From the NCBI GenBank assembly GCA_937898635.1, contig CALEJW010000211.1, positions 1 to 14,895 on the forward strand: a stretch of DNA of 14,895 bases. The letters run 5' to 3'. The notes beneath the pieces were generated by a model, which was not told the origin of the DNA, searched no databases, and was given only the letters and a program-made list of their open reading frames with translations. Positions within the stretch are counted from its first letter, which is position 1, and each line of letters opens with the position of its first letter. Source of the DNA: an uncultured Pseudomonadota bacterium. Its GTDB lineage: Bacteria; Pseudomonadota; Gammaproteobacteria; Burkholderiales; Usitatibacteraceae. Below, piece by piece: positions 1 to 7,513 of the stretch. Both the position numbers and the translations under genes were made by a program.

Positions 1-185
<185 letters not shown>

Positions 186-204
186 GCGCGAGGCGCTAGA
201 CTAC

Positions 205-239
205 GGGCCGGCGGGTTTCCCCCGCCGGCCCTTTGTTTT
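205..239 (+). terminator. Rho-independent terminator after hppA
   Basis: A perfect 11-bp GC-rich stem (205-215 pairing with 221-231) with a 5-base loop is followed by TTTGTTTT. It lies just after the hppA stop and before the GST gene, so it should end hppA transcription. It is the only classical hairpin plus T-run terminator I could find in the window. Confidence 0.9.
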
Positions 240-261
240 CGCGGCACCCCGGAGGAAACCC

Positions 262-921
262 ATGTCCCTCGACTTCTACCACGGCCACGGCTCGCCCTAC
301 TCGTGGCGCGTGTGGCTCGCGCTCGAGTTCCTCGGCGTGCCCTACGAGCTGAAGGTCCTCTCCTTCTCGGAGAAGGACCACCTGAAGCCCGCGTTCCTCG
401 CGATCAACCCGCGCCACCGCGTGCCGACGATCGTGGACGAGGGTTTCGCGCTGTGGGAGTCGCTCGCCATCCTCGAGTATCTCGACGAGCGTTTCGGGAG
501 CGAGGGGCGCAGGCTCTATCCCGGCACGGCCCAGGATCGCGCGCGCATCCGCCGCCTCATCCGCGAGGACGAGGAGGACCTCGACGCGAAGGGCCTCACC
601 CCCATCTACGAGGAGCTGTACACGCGCAAGCCCGAGGCGGGCCCGCCCGACGCGGGCCGGATCGAGGCCGCGCGTCGCACCCTCGCGGAGGAACTCGCAC
701 GCTTCGGCGGCGAGCTTCGCGGTCCCTTCCTCGCGGGCGAGGCGCCCACCGCGGCCGACTTCGTCCTCTACCCGGACGTGGCCTACGTGAAGCGCATCGG
801 CGAGAAGAAGCCCGAGTCGGGGCTCGCGGGAATCCTCGAGGGCCCGATCGCGGCGTGGGCGGCCCGCATCGAGGCGCTGCCGTACTTCGACAAGACCTTC
901 CCGCCGCACTGGCGCTCGTGA
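262..921 (+). CDS. Glutathione S-transferase family protein
   Basis: This 219-residue protein has the usual length and two-part layout of cytosolic glutathione S-transferases. The N-terminal thioredoxin-like domain (about 1-80) contains SPYSWRVWLALEFLGVPYE, a cis-Pro region HRVPTIVDE (52-60) and the glutathione-contacting WESLAILEYLDERF (65-78). The rest is the all-helical domain, with the conserved AGEAPTAADFVLYPDV segment typical of the N-capping region. It probably conjugates or reduces electrophiles with glutathione in the cytoplasm; the substrate cannot be inferred. The ATG is preceded by a strong ribosome-binding site, GGAGGAAA at 251-258. Its TGA (919-921) overlaps the GTG of tgt (918-920), so the two are probably co-translated. 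Whether it has a functional link to tRNA modification is unknown. Confidence 0.9.
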   Translation: MSLDFYHGHGSPYSWRVWLALEFLGVPYELKVLSFSEKDHLKPAFLAINPRHRVPTIVDEGFALWESLAILEYLDERFGSEGRRLYPGTAQDRARIRRLIREDEEDLDAKGLTPIYEELYTRKPEAGPPDAGRIEAARRTLAEELARFGGELRGPFLAGEAPTAADFVLYPDVAYVKRIGEKKPESGLAGILEGPIAAWAARIEALPYFDKTFPPHWRS

Positions 922-2072
922 ACTTCGAACTCCTCGCGACGGACGGCCCCGCCCGCCGCGGCACGCTTTCGCTCGCCCACGGCCCGGTCGAAACGCCGGC
1001 CTTCATGCCCGTGGGCACCTACGGGACCGTGAAGGCCATGACGCCGGCGGAGCTCACCGAGGTCGGCGCCGACATCGTGCTCGGCAACACCTTCCACCTG
1101 TGGCTGAGGCCTGGCCTGGAAGTGATCGCCGCGCACGGCGGGCTGCACCGCTTCATGGGATGGGCCGGGCCCATCCTCACCGACTCCGGCGGCTTCCAGG
1201 TCTACAGCCTGGGACCGCTGCGAAAGGTGAGCGAGGAGGGTGTCGCCTTCCAGTCGCCGGTAAACGGCGACAAGCTCTTCCTCACGCCGGAGGAGTCGAT
1301 GCGCATCCAGCGCGTGCTCGACGCGGACGTGGTGATGGTCTTCGACGAGTGCACGGCCTGGCCGGCCACGCGAGACGAAGCGGCTTCCTCCATGCGGCTC
1401 TCGCTTCGCTGGGCGGCCCGCTCGAAGGCGGCCCACGCGGGCAACGCCAACGCCCTCTTCGGGATCGTGCAGGGCGGCATGCACGAGGACCTGCGGGAGG
1501 AGTCCCTCGGGGGGCTCGAGGCCACCGGCTTCGACGGCTACGCGATCGGCGGGCTCTCGGTGGGGGAGCCGAAGGAGGACATGGCGAGGATCCTCGCGCA
1601 CACGGCGCCGCGGCTTCCGGCGGACCGCCCGCGCTACCTCATGGGAGTGGGCACGCCCGAGGACCTGGTCGAGGCCGTGGCCGCGGGCGTCGACATGTTC
1701 GACTGTGTCCTGCCGACCCGCAACGCGAGGAACGGCTGGCTCTTCACGCGCTTCGGGGACCTGCGGATCAAGAACGCGCGCCACCGCGCCGACACGGGCC
1801 CCCTGGACGGGACCTGCGGCTGCCACTGCTGCCGGAACTTCTCGCGCGCCTACCTGCACCACCTGCATCGAACCAACGAGATCCTCGGCGCGCGACTCAA
1901 CACGCTGCACAACCTCTTCTACTACCAGGCGCTGATGCGCGAGATGCGCGAAGCCATCGCGGCCGGGACCTTCGCCGCGTTCCGGGAGCGCTTCCGCCGC
2001 GACCGGGCCGCCGGGGATGAAGGGGACGCTACCCTTCGAGGAACGGGTCGCTCCGACGATCTCGAAGGGTAG
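918..2072 (+). CDS. tgt: tRNA-guanine transglycosylase (queuine tRNA-ribosyltransferase)
   Basis: The enzyme exchanges guanine-34 for preQ1 in GUN anticodons during queuosine synthesis. The 384-residue protein starts at a GTG overlapping the GST stop; no ribosome-binding site is visible, which fits coupling. Key residues: Asp89 in LTDSGGFQ, substrate-pocket motifs FDECTA (142-147) and GIVQGG (182-187), the GGLSVGE loop (211-217), and Asp262 in DMFDCVLPTR as the family's nucleophile. The zinc site is CxCxxC at Cys300, Cys302 and Cys305, plus His331. These are displaced by only about two residues from E. coli Tgt as I recall it. Residues 366-384 are encoded by a palindromic repeat and end at a TAG inside its right arm, so the tail looks acquired and not part of the conserved fold. 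yajC follows, as in many proteobacteria. Confidence 0.96.
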   Translation: MNFELLATDGPARRGTLSLAHGPVETPAFMPVGTYGTVKAMTPAELTEVGADIVLGNTFHLWLRPGLEVIAAHGGLHRFMGWAGPILTDSGGFQVYSLGPLRKVSEEGVAFQSPVNGDKLFLTPEESMRIQRVLDADVVMVFDECTAWPATRDEAASSMRLSLRWAARSKAAHAGNANALFGIVQGGMHEDLREESLGGLEATGFDGYAIGGLSVGEPKEDMARILAHTAPRLPADRPRYLMGVGTPEDLVEAVAAGVDMFDCVLPTRNARNGWLFTRFGDLRIKNARHRADTGPLDGTCGCHCCRNFSRAYLHHLHRTNEILGARLNTLHNLFYYQALMREMREAIAAGTFAAFRERFRRDRAAGDEGDATLRGTGRSDDLEG

Positions 2073-2088
2073 CGTCCCCTTCATCCCC
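2013..2088. repeat. REP/BIME-like palindrome at the 3' end of tgt
   Basis: Two 28-base arms (2013-2040 and 2061-2088) are perfect reverse complements around a 20-base spacer. Each arm also contains its own small hairpin: GAAGGG and CCCTTC flank the 7-base loop GACGCTA. The spacer holds a further 4-bp hairpin (2047-2050 with 2054-2057). Two small REP-like hairpins facing each other is the layout of a bacterial interspersed mosaic element. No T-run follows, so it is not a classical terminator, though the RNA hairpin could protect the tgt transcript or separate it from yajC. Calling it a dispersed REP or RAYT-type element is inference, because only one copy lies in this window. Confidence 0.75.
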
Positions 2089-2108
2089 TTCCTCCGCCCC
2101 ACGTCGGG

Positions 2109-2137
2109 TCGAAAGCGGCTCCTCCGCATGCTAGAAT
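2109..2137 (+). promoter_or_regulatory. Candidate sigma-70 promoter for yajC-secD-secF-dedA
   Basis: TCGAAA (2109-2114) and TAGAAT (2132-2137) are separated by 17 bases, each close to the consensus -35 and -10 boxes. Transcription would begin near 2144, leaving a leader of about 56 bases before yajC. The position between the palindrome and yajC suggests the Sec genes have their own promoter. The rest of 2089-2199 holds only the yajC ribosome-binding site (GGAG near 2189). Judged by eye only. Confidence 0.45.
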
Positions 2138-2199
2138 CACGTGCTTTTCCGGCAGGCTAAGCCCTTGCCGCATCAAGACATTCCGCCCGGAGACCCCCC

Positions 2200-2523
2200 A
2201 TGATCGGAACCGCATACGCCCAAGCCGCCGGAGCGCCCGCGCAGGGCGACACGCTGATGAGCCTCCTGCCCATCATCCTGATGTTCGTGATCCTGTATTT
2301 CCTCATGATCCGGCCGCAGATGAAGAAGGCGAAGGAGCACAAGACGATGCTCGAGGGGCTGCAGAAGGGCGACGAGGTGGTCGCCGTCGGCATCGTCGGC
2401 AAGATCACGAAGATCAACGACAACTACGTGGGCCTGGAAGTCGCCGACAACGTGGTGATCCAGGTCCAGAAGCAGGCGGTCAACCAGCTCCTGCCCAAGG
2501 GCACCCTCAAGGACGCCGCGTAG
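2200..2523 (+). CDS. yajC: Sec translocase accessory subunit YajC
   Basis: YajC is a small inner-membrane protein that joins SecD and SecF in the SecDF-YajC complex attached to SecYEG. The 107-residue length is typical. After a short periplasmic Ala/Gly/Gln-rich N-terminus there is one membrane helix (about 22-40, LLPIILMFVILYFLMIRPQ), followed by the family signature RPQMKKAKEHKTMLEGLQKGDEV (split here around residue 38-60) and a cytoplasmic beta-rich domain with GIVGKITKINDNYVGLEV. A GGAG ribosome-binding site precedes the ATG by about 8 bases. secD begins 13 bases after the stop, so the genes are almost certainly one transcript. It is dispensable in E. coli, and its exact role is still poorly defined. 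Confidence 0.96.
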   Translation: MIGTAYAQAAGAPAQGDTLMSLLPIILMFVILYFLMIRPQMKKAKEHKTMLEGLQKGDEVVAVGIVGKITKINDNYVGLEVADNVVIQVQKQAVNQLLPKGTLKDAA

Positions 2524-2536
2524 CGGACCGCCTCGC

Positions 2537-4402
2537 ATGAACAAGTATCCCGCCTGGAAGTACGCCATCATCGCGGTCGCGCTGCTGGTGAGCATCGTCT
2601 ACGCCACGCCGAACCTCTTCGGCGAGGCGCCGGTGGTGCAGGTCTCCGGCGCGCGCGCCACGGTGAAGGTGGACGCGGCCCTGCGCACGGAGCTCGAGGC
2701 GGCGATCAAGGGCGCGGGCATCGCGCTCGCGGGCGTCGAGGCCGGGGAAGGCCAGGCGAACTTCCGCTTCGCCGACACCGACAGCCAGATCAAGGCGCGC
2801 GACCTCATCCAGTCGCGGGTGGGTCCCGGCTACGTGGTGGCGCTGAACCTCCAGTCGGCCACGCCTGCGTGGCTGCAGGCGCTGGGGGCGAAGCCCATGT
2901 ACCTGGGCCTGGACCTGCGCGGGGGCGTGCACTTCCTGCTGCAGGTGGACATGAAGGCCGCGGCCAACAAGTCCGTCGAGCGCTACCTGGGCGACGTGCG
3001 GGGGCTCCTGCGCGACAAGAAGATCTACTACTCGGGGCTCGCGCGCGAGGGCGAGCGCGTGACGATGCGCTTCCGCGAGCGCGACCAGCGCGACGCGGCC
3101 CTGAAGCTCGTCGCCGCCGAGATGCCGGACCTCACGCTGCGCGAGCAGGAGGGGGGCGAGGAGTCGGTCATCACCGCCACGATCAAGCCCGAGGTCGTGA
3201 AGAAGGAGCAGGAGCTCGCCCTGCAGCAGAACATCCAGACGCTTCGCAACCGCGTGAACGAGCTGGGGGTGGCCGAGCCCATCATCCAGCAGCAGGGCGG
3301 CGACCGGATCGTGGTGCAGCTCGCGGGCGTGCAGGATCCGGGGCGGGCCAAGGAGATCCTCGGCCGCACGGCGACCCTGGAGGTGCGCATGGTCTCCGAG
3401 GAGCACGCCTCCGGGCCGGGGCAGAACGCCTTCCTCGCCTACAAGGACCAGCCCGCGCCCTTCGGCACCGACAAGTACCTCGACGCCGAGGGCTTCACGG
3501 TGCTCGTGAAGAAGTCCCTCGTCCTCACGGGCGATCGCATCAAGGACGCCCAGCCCGGCTTCGACCAGCGCGACGGGCGCCCGGTGGTCTCCATGGCGCT
3601 CGACGACACGGGCGGGCGCATCATGCGCCAGACCACGCGCGAGAACCTCAAGAAGCGCATGGGGATGCTGCTCGTGGAGCGCAATTCCACGGTGGTGCTC
3701 ACCTGGCCGGTGATCCAGGAGGAGTTCGGCAACCGCTTCCAGATCTCCGGCATCGGCGACGTCCAGGAGGCCCGCAACCTCGCGCTGCTCCTTCGCGCGG
3801 GCGCGCTCGCCGCCCCCATGGACATCATCGAGGAGCGCACCGTCGGCCCCTCGCTCGGCGCGGAGAACATCGCCAAGGGCTTCAAGTCGGTGGTCTACGG
3901 CTTCCTCGCCATCGCCGCCTTCATGATGGTGTACTACGCGCTCTTCGGCGTGATTTCCGTCGTGGCGCTGGCGGCGAACCTGCTCTTCCTCATCGCGCTG
4001 CTGTCGATGCTGCAGGCCACGCTCACGCTGCCGGGCATCGCGGCCATCGCGCTCGCGATCGGCATGGCGATCGACGCCAACGTGCTCATCAACGAGCGCG
4101 TTCGCGAGGAGCTGCGCGCGGGCATGAGCCCGCAGATGGCGATCCAGGCCGGCTACGAGCGGGCCTTCGACACGATCTTCGACTCCAACATCACGACGCT
4201 CATCGCGGGCCTGGCGCTCCTCGCCTTCGGTTCCGGCCCCGTGCGCGGCTTCGCCGTCGTGCACTGCCTGGGCATCCTCACGTCGATCTTCAGCGCCGTG
4301 ATGGTCTCGCGGGGCATCGTGAACCTGGTCTACGGCGGCCGCCGCAAGGTCGCGCACGTCTCGATCGGCAACACCGACTGGCACAAGAAGGCGCCGGCCT
4401 GA
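2537..4402 (+). CDS. secD: Protein translocase subunit SecD
   Basis: SecD, an RND-superfamily membrane protein, works with SecF to use the proton gradient to pull exported proteins into the periplasm. The 621 residues match the family's usual length. A first membrane helix (about 8-25) is followed by a large periplasmic region with the P1 hallmark GLDLRGGVHFLLQVDM (124-139). The C-terminal half carries five membrane helices from about residue 453, including GIAAIALAIGMAIDANVLINERVREEL, whose Asp (about 512) belongs to the conserved ion-path region. The final helices contain FDSNITTLIAGLALLAFGSGPVRGFA. The ribosome-binding site is weak (GGAC about 8 bases before ATG), so coupling to yajC 13 bases upstream is likely. 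secF follows after 36 bases. Confidence 0.97.
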   Translation: MNKYPAWKYAIIAVALLVSIVYATPNLFGEAPVVQVSGARATVKVDAALRTELEAAIKGAGIALAGVEAGEGQANFRFADTDSQIKARDLIQSRVGPGYVVALNLQSATPAWLQALGAKPMYLGLDLRGGVHFLLQVDMKAAANKSVERYLGDVRGLLRDKKIYYSGLAREGERVTMRFRERDQRDAALKLVAAEMPDLTLREQEGGEESVITATIKPEVVKKEQELALQQNIQTLRNRVNELGVAEPIIQQQGGDRIVVQLAGVQDPGRAKEILGRTATLEVRMVSEEHASGPGQNAFLAYKDQPAPFGTDKYLDAEGFTVLVKKSLVLTGDRIKDAQPGFDQRDGRPVVSMALDDTGGRIMRQTTRENLKKRMGMLLVERNSTVVLTWPVIQEEFGNRFQISGIGDVQEARNLALLLRAGALAAPMDIIEERTVGPSLGAENIAKGFKSVVYGFLAIAAFMMVYYALFGVISVVALAANLLFLIALLSMLQATLTLPGIAAIALAIGMAIDANVLINERVREELRAGMSPQMAIQAGYERAFDTIFDSNITTLIAGLALLAFGSGPVRGFAVVHCLGILTSIFSAVMVSRGIVNLVYGGRRKVAHVSIGNTDWHKKAPA

Positions 4403-4438
4403 TCCCCGGCCCGGCAAGCCCCGACAAGGACCGACTCG

Positions 4439-5392
4439 ATGGAATTCTTCAAGATCCGGCGCACGATCCCCTTCATGCGCCACGCGCTGGTGTTCAACGT
4501 GATCTCGCTCATCACGTTCGTGCTCTCGGTGGGCTTCCTCGCGACGAAGGGACTGCACTTCTCCATCGAGTTCACCGGCGGGACGGTGATGGAGGTCACG
4601 CACGACAAGCCCGCGCAGCCGGAGAAGATCCGCGACGCGCTCGGCGCCGCGGGCTTCAAGGACATCAACGTGCTCAAGTTCGGCTCGTCGCAGGACGTGC
4701 TGATCCGCCTGCCCCTCAAGGCGAACCCCGACCCCCGCGTGCAGAACGAGGAGATGCAGAAGCAGAGCGCGGCGGCGGTGGAGGTGCTCAAGGGCGTGGA
4801 CGCCTCGGCGAAGCTCGTGCGCACGGAGTTCGTGGGCGGGCAGGTGGGCAAGGAGCTCGCCACCGACGGGGCGCTCGCCCTCCTCATGGTCTGCCTGGGC
4901 ATCATGATCTACCTCGCCTTCCGCTTCGAGTGGCGCTTCGCGGTGGCGACCATCATCGCCAACCTGCACGACGTGGTGATCATCCTGGGCGTCTTCTCGG
5001 CGTTCCAGCTGGAGTTCTCGCTGCCGGTGCTCGCGGCGGTGCTCGCGGTCCTGGGCTACTCGGTGAACGAATCCGTGGTCGTGTTCGACCGGGTGCGGGA
5101 GAACTTCCGCAAGATGCGCCGCGCCTCCGTGGACGAGATCATGGACGCCTCCATCACGGGGACGATCTCGCGCACGATCATCACGCACGGCTCCACGCAG
5201 ATGATGGTGCTCTCGATCCTCTTCTTCGGCGGCGCGAGCCTGTACTACTTCGCGCTCGCCCTCACCATCGGCATCTGCTTCGGCATCTACTCCTCGGTGC
5301 TGGTGGCCGCGCCGCTCGCGAAGTACCTCGGCGCCTCCCGCGAGGACTTCGTGAAGCCGGAGAAGAAGGCCGTCGAGCCCGTGGTGCCCTGA
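4439..5392 (+). CDS. secF: Protein translocase subunit SecF
   Basis: SecF pairs with SecD in the inner membrane to form the proton-driven accessory motor of Sec export. The 317 residues match the family. The N-terminal signature FFKIRRTIPFM leads into helix 1 (about 15-35) and the periplasmic motif LHFSIEFTGGTVMEV (39-53), the SecF counterpart of SecD's GLDLRGG. Five helices follow from about residue 140. They include GYSVNESVVVFDRVRENFR with the conserved Asp (about 217) and the segment SITGTISRTIITHGSTQMMVL split across the next helix. AAGGA (4426-4430) is well placed eight bases before the ATG. The last residues, EKKAVEPVVP, form a short charged tail. dedA starts four bases after the stop. 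Confidence 0.97.
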   Translation: MEFFKIRRTIPFMRHALVFNVISLITFVLSVGFLATKGLHFSIEFTGGTVMEVTHDKPAQPEKIRDALGAAGFKDINVLKFGSSQDVLIRLPLKANPDPRVQNEEMQKQSAAAVEVLKGVDASAKLVRTEFVGGQVGKELATDGALALLMVCLGIMIYLAFRFEWRFAVATIIANLHDVVIILGVFSAFQLEFSLPVLAAVLAVLGYSVNESVVVFDRVRENFRKMRRASVDEIMDASITGTISRTIITHGSTQMMVLSILFFGGASLYYFALALTIGICFGIYSSVLVAAPLAKYLGASREDFVKPEKKAVEPVVP

Positions 5393-5396
5393 GGCC

Positions 5397-6041
5397 GTGG
5401 AGCTCCTCGCCGGGCTGGCGGACATCGTCCTCAGGCTCGACGTCCACCTCGGGGCGCTGATCGGGAAGTACGGCGCCTGGGTCTACGCGATCCTCTTCGC
5501 GGTGATCTTCGCCGAGACCGGCCTCGTGGTCACCCCGTTCCTGCCCGGCGACTCGCTCCTCTTCGTGGCCGGCGCGCTCGCCGCGCTCGGCGGGCTCGAC
5601 GTGCACCTCCTCTTCGCCACCCTCACCCTGGCCGCGATCCTGGGCAACACCGTGAACTATTCCGTCGGGCGCTGGCTCGGGCGGCGCTACTTCGACGCCG
5701 GGGGCTCGCGGTGGGTGAAGCGCGAGCACCTCGAGCGCACCCACGCCTTCTACGAGCGCCACGGCGGCATGGCGGTCGTCATCTCGCGCTTCCTGCCGAT
5801 CGTGCGCACCTACGTGCCCTTCGTGGCCGGCCTCGCGCGCATGGGCCGGGCGAGCTTCACCGCGTACAACGTCGGCGGCGCGGTGCTCTGGGTCGCCTCG
5901 CTCGCGTACGCGGGCTACTTCTTCGGCAACCTCCCCTGGGTACGGGCGAACCTCACCTTCATCATCCTCGCGATCATCGCCGTGAGCCTCGTCCCGCTGG
6001 CGGTGGCCGCCTGGAAGTCCCGCGGCCCGGCCCGGCCTTGA
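5397..6041 (+). CDS. dedA: DedA-family inner-membrane protein
   Basis: DedA proteins are polytopic inner-membrane proteins of the VTT/SNARE-associated superfamily, linked to the proton gradient and, in some members, to lipid-carrier flipping. The 214 residues closely follow what I recall of E. coli DedA itself: the N-terminus with LDVHLGALIGKYGAWVYAIL, then FAETGLVVTPFLPGDSLLF (38-56) with the conserved acidic Glu40 and Asp52. The ending has RFLPIVRTYVPFVAG (131-145) with the essential-type arginines Arg131 and Arg137, then YNVGGAVLW and YAGYFFG. The GTG start lies four bases past secF, with GAGG overlapping the stop but unusually close; the N-terminal match supports this start. Its stop overlaps the -35 box of the next promoter. 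A role in the Sec operon is unproven. Confidence 0.93.
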   Translation: MELLAGLADIVLRLDVHLGALIGKYGAWVYAILFAVIFAETGLVVTPFLPGDSLLFVAGALAALGGLDVHLLFATLTLAAILGNTVNYSVGRWLGRRYFDAGGSRWVKREHLERTHAFYERHGGMAVVISRFLPIVRTYVPFVAGLARMGRASFTAYNVGGAVLWVASLAYAGYFFGNLPWVRANLTFIILAIIAVSLVPLAVAAWKSRGPARP

Positions 6042-6067
6042 CGGGCGATCGCCCGCGCGCCTAGATT
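6038..6067 (+). promoter_or_regulatory. Strong sigma-70-like promoter for the DUF2721 gene
   Basis: TTGACG (6038-6043) and TAGATT (6062-6067) are separated by 18 bases and match consensus in five and four or more positions. The -35 box contains the dedA stop codon (6039-6041). A start point about seven bases after the -10 box falls at 6074, exactly on the GTG of the next gene, implying a leaderless transcript. Confidence 0.6.
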
Positions 6068-6073
6068 GCCCCC

Positions 6074-6520
6074 GTGCCCGTCTTCGAATCCCACGTCTTC
6101 GACATCACGCGCGCGATCCAGCTCGCGGTGGCGCCCGTGTTCCTGCTCACCGCGATCGGCACGCTCATCAACGCGCTCATGGGGCGGCTGGGTCGCGCGG
6201 TGGACCGGCGCCGCAAGCTCGAGGAGCTTCTCCCGGCCTTCGAGGGGGAGGCGCGAGAATCCATGGTGCGCGAGCTCGGTGTCCTCGCCCAGCGCATCCG
6301 GCTCGTCCTCTGGGCGATGGCCTCGGCGGTGCTCTCGGCGCTGCTGGTATGCGTGCTCATCGGCACGGCCTTCCTCGGCGCCTTCGTGGCCCTGGACCTT
6401 TCGCGGCCCGTGGCCGTGCTCTTCGTGCTGGCGATCGGCGTGCTCACCTTCTGCCTCCTCGCGTTCCTGCGCGAGGTCTTCCTCTCGGCCCTCACGGACC
6501 GCGCGCGGTTCATCGGCTAG
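6074..6520 (+). CDS. DUF2721 family membrane protein
   Basis: This 148-residue protein matches the DUF2721 family of small inner-membrane proteins of unknown function. The signature is near the N-terminus: ITRAIQLAVAPVFLLTAIG (11-29), then LINALMGRLGRAVDRRRKLE. Three membrane helices are predicted at about 17-36, 78-100 and 112-133, with a charged, probably coiled, cytoplasmic stretch (41-75) between the first two. The GTG start at 6074 fits the family's short N-terminus. There is no ribosome-binding site in the six bases between the -10 box and the start, so translation is probably leaderless. The TAG stop shares CTAG (6517-6520) with the stop of the facing DUF2069 gene. No function can be assigned. 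Confidence 0.88.
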   Translation: MPVFESHVFDITRAIQLAVAPVFLLTAIGTLINALMGRLGRAVDRRRKLEELLPAFEGEARESMVRELGVLAQRIRLVLWAMASAVLSALLVCVLIGTAFLGAFVALDLSRPVAVLFVLAIGVLTFCLLAFLREVFLSALTDRARFIG

Positions 6521-6855
6521 CGCGCGGGCGCGCGGAGAAAGGCCACGGCGGCGGCGAAGAACGCCACGCCGAGGCCGACTTCCAGCACGGCGAGGCGCGC
6601 CGAGGGTCCGGGGTCGGAGACGGCCCGCGTGAGCCCCTCGGCGACGTAGGCCCACACCAGGAGCGAACTCCAGCGGAAGGTGTAGCGCCGCGCGCGCAGC
6701 AGGCCCCGAAGGGGAAAGAGCAGCGGCAGCACCTTCAGCACCAGCCAGGAGCCTCCCGGGCGCAGCGGCGCGAGGAAGGTCTCCCACGCGAGCCCGAGGA
6801 AGATGAGCCCGATCCAGGCCGAGCAGGCGGCGAGCCACGCCGAGCGCGCGCTCAC
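6517..6855 (-). CDS. DUF2069 family membrane protein
   Basis: This 112-residue hydrophobic protein fits DUF2069, small proteins with about four membrane helices that are often encoded next to wrbA. Recognisable features are the first helix (about 9-25), the LKVLPLLFPLRGLLRARRYTFRW stretch (40-62, broken by the basic loop LLRARRY), and the conserved VWAYVAEGLTRA segment (67-78). A last helix spans about 88-107. The GTG start (6855-6853) overlaps the wrbA stop by four bases as GTGA, so the gene is translationally coupled to wrbA. It ends on the CTAG shared with the DUF2721 gene. Function is unknown; I recognise the family from memory and from context. Confidence 0.85.
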   Translation of the reverse strand: MSARSAWLAACSAWIGLIFLGLAWETFLAPLRPGGSWLVLKVLPLLFPLRGLLRARRYTFRWSSLLVWAYVAEGLTRAVSDPGPSARLAVLEVGLGVAFFAAAVAFLRAPAR

Positions 6856-7445
6856 GCCGAGAGCTTGCGCGCGACGCCCGCGAGGCGCCGGCCCAGGGCG
6901 AGCGCGAGGCGCTTCTCCTCGTCGCTCACGGGCAGGTCGCCCAGCGGCCCGGCCACGTGCGAAGCGCCGTAGGGCGTGCCGCCGCCCTTCGTCGTGTTGA
7001 GGTCCGGCTCCGTGTAGGGAATGCCCACCAGGAGCATCCCGTGGTGCAGGAGCGGCACCATCATCGCGAGGAGCGTGGCCTCCTGGCCGCCGTGCATGGA
7101 CGAGGTGGAGGTGAAGACGGCGGCGGGCTTGCCCGCGAGCGTGCCCTGGGTCCACTCGGTGCCGAGGGAATCGAGGAAGTGCTTGAGCGGGGCGGCCATG
7201 TTGCCGAAGCGGGTGGGCGAGCCCAGCGCGAGCCCGGCGCATTCCTTCAGGTCGCGCGCCTCCACGTAGGGCGGGCCGGAGGCCGGGACCGCGGGTGCGG
7301 CGACCTCCGTCACCGGCGAGACGCGCGGCACGGTGCGCACGCGCGCGCGCATGCCCTCGACGGACTCGACGCCCCGCGCCACGCTCTCGGCCAGCGCGCG
7401 GACGGACCCGGCGCTGCTGTAGTAGAGCACGAGGATGTCGGCCAC
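6852..7445 (-). CDS. wrbA: NAD(P)H:quinone oxidoreductase, WrbA flavodoxin family
   Basis: WrbA is a cytoplasmic FMN-dependent quinone reductase that uses two-electron reduction to avoid semiquinone radicals. The 197 residues match the family length. The flavodoxin phosphate loop is YYSSAGSVRALAESVARG (8-25). Other family marks are GSPTRFGNMAAPLKHFLD (75-92), the FTSTSSMHGGQEATLL segment (111-126), and the WrbA-specific HHGMLLVGIPYTEPDL with GGGTPYGASHVAG (154-166). The start is GTG at 7445, with a good ribosome-binding site, AAGGAAGCG, just upstream on the minus strand. An alternative reading frame starting at 7464 is not WrbA. The DUF2069 gene follows with a four-base overlap. Confidence 0.95.
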   Translation of the reverse strand: MADILVLYYSSAGSVRALAESVARGVESVEGMRARVRTVPRVSPVTEVAAPAVPASGPPYVEARDLKECAGLALGSPTRFGNMAAPLKHFLDSLGTEWTQGTLAGKPAAVFTSTSSMHGGQEATLLAMMVPLLHHGMLLVGIPYTEPDLNTTKGGGTPYGASHVAGPLGDLPVSDEEKRLALALGRRLAGVARKLSA

Positions 7446-7495
7446 CTTCGCTTCCTTTCGCCATGCGCCCGCGCGGCGGAAGCCGGCGGGGCCGG

Positions 7496-7504
7496 TGCTA
7501 TGAT
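7496..7504 (+). promoter_or_regulatory. Extended -10 promoter for yihY
   Basis: TGC directly before TATGAT (7499-7504) is an extended -10 element one base from consensus in the hexamer. I see no good -35 box 17 bases upstream, which extended -10 promoters do not strictly need. Transcription would start at about 7510-7512, only two to four bases before the TTG proposed as the yihY start. The region 7446-7513 also holds the divergent wrbA ribosome-binding site. Confidence 0.5.
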
Positions 7505-7513
7505 ACCTGCCGC

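Noticed and set aside
197..202. TAGACT as a -10 box for the GST gene
   Set aside because: No -35 box lies upstream and the transcript would run straight into the terminator hairpin at 205-231.
2507..5425. A 972-codon open frame antisense to secD and secF
   Set aside because: Its protein is rich in His, Arg, Glu and Asp with no recognisable domain, as expected from the strand opposite GC-rich genes. SecD and SecF are clearly real on the plus strand.
2869..5460. An 863-codon plus-strand frame crossing secD and secF
   Set aside because: It is an out-of-frame Arg/Ala/Gly-rich reading of the sec genes.
7463..7513. ATG at 7463 as the yihY start
   Set aside because: No ribosome-binding site, the added residues do not look like the family N-terminus, and the extended -10 box lies inside this stretch.
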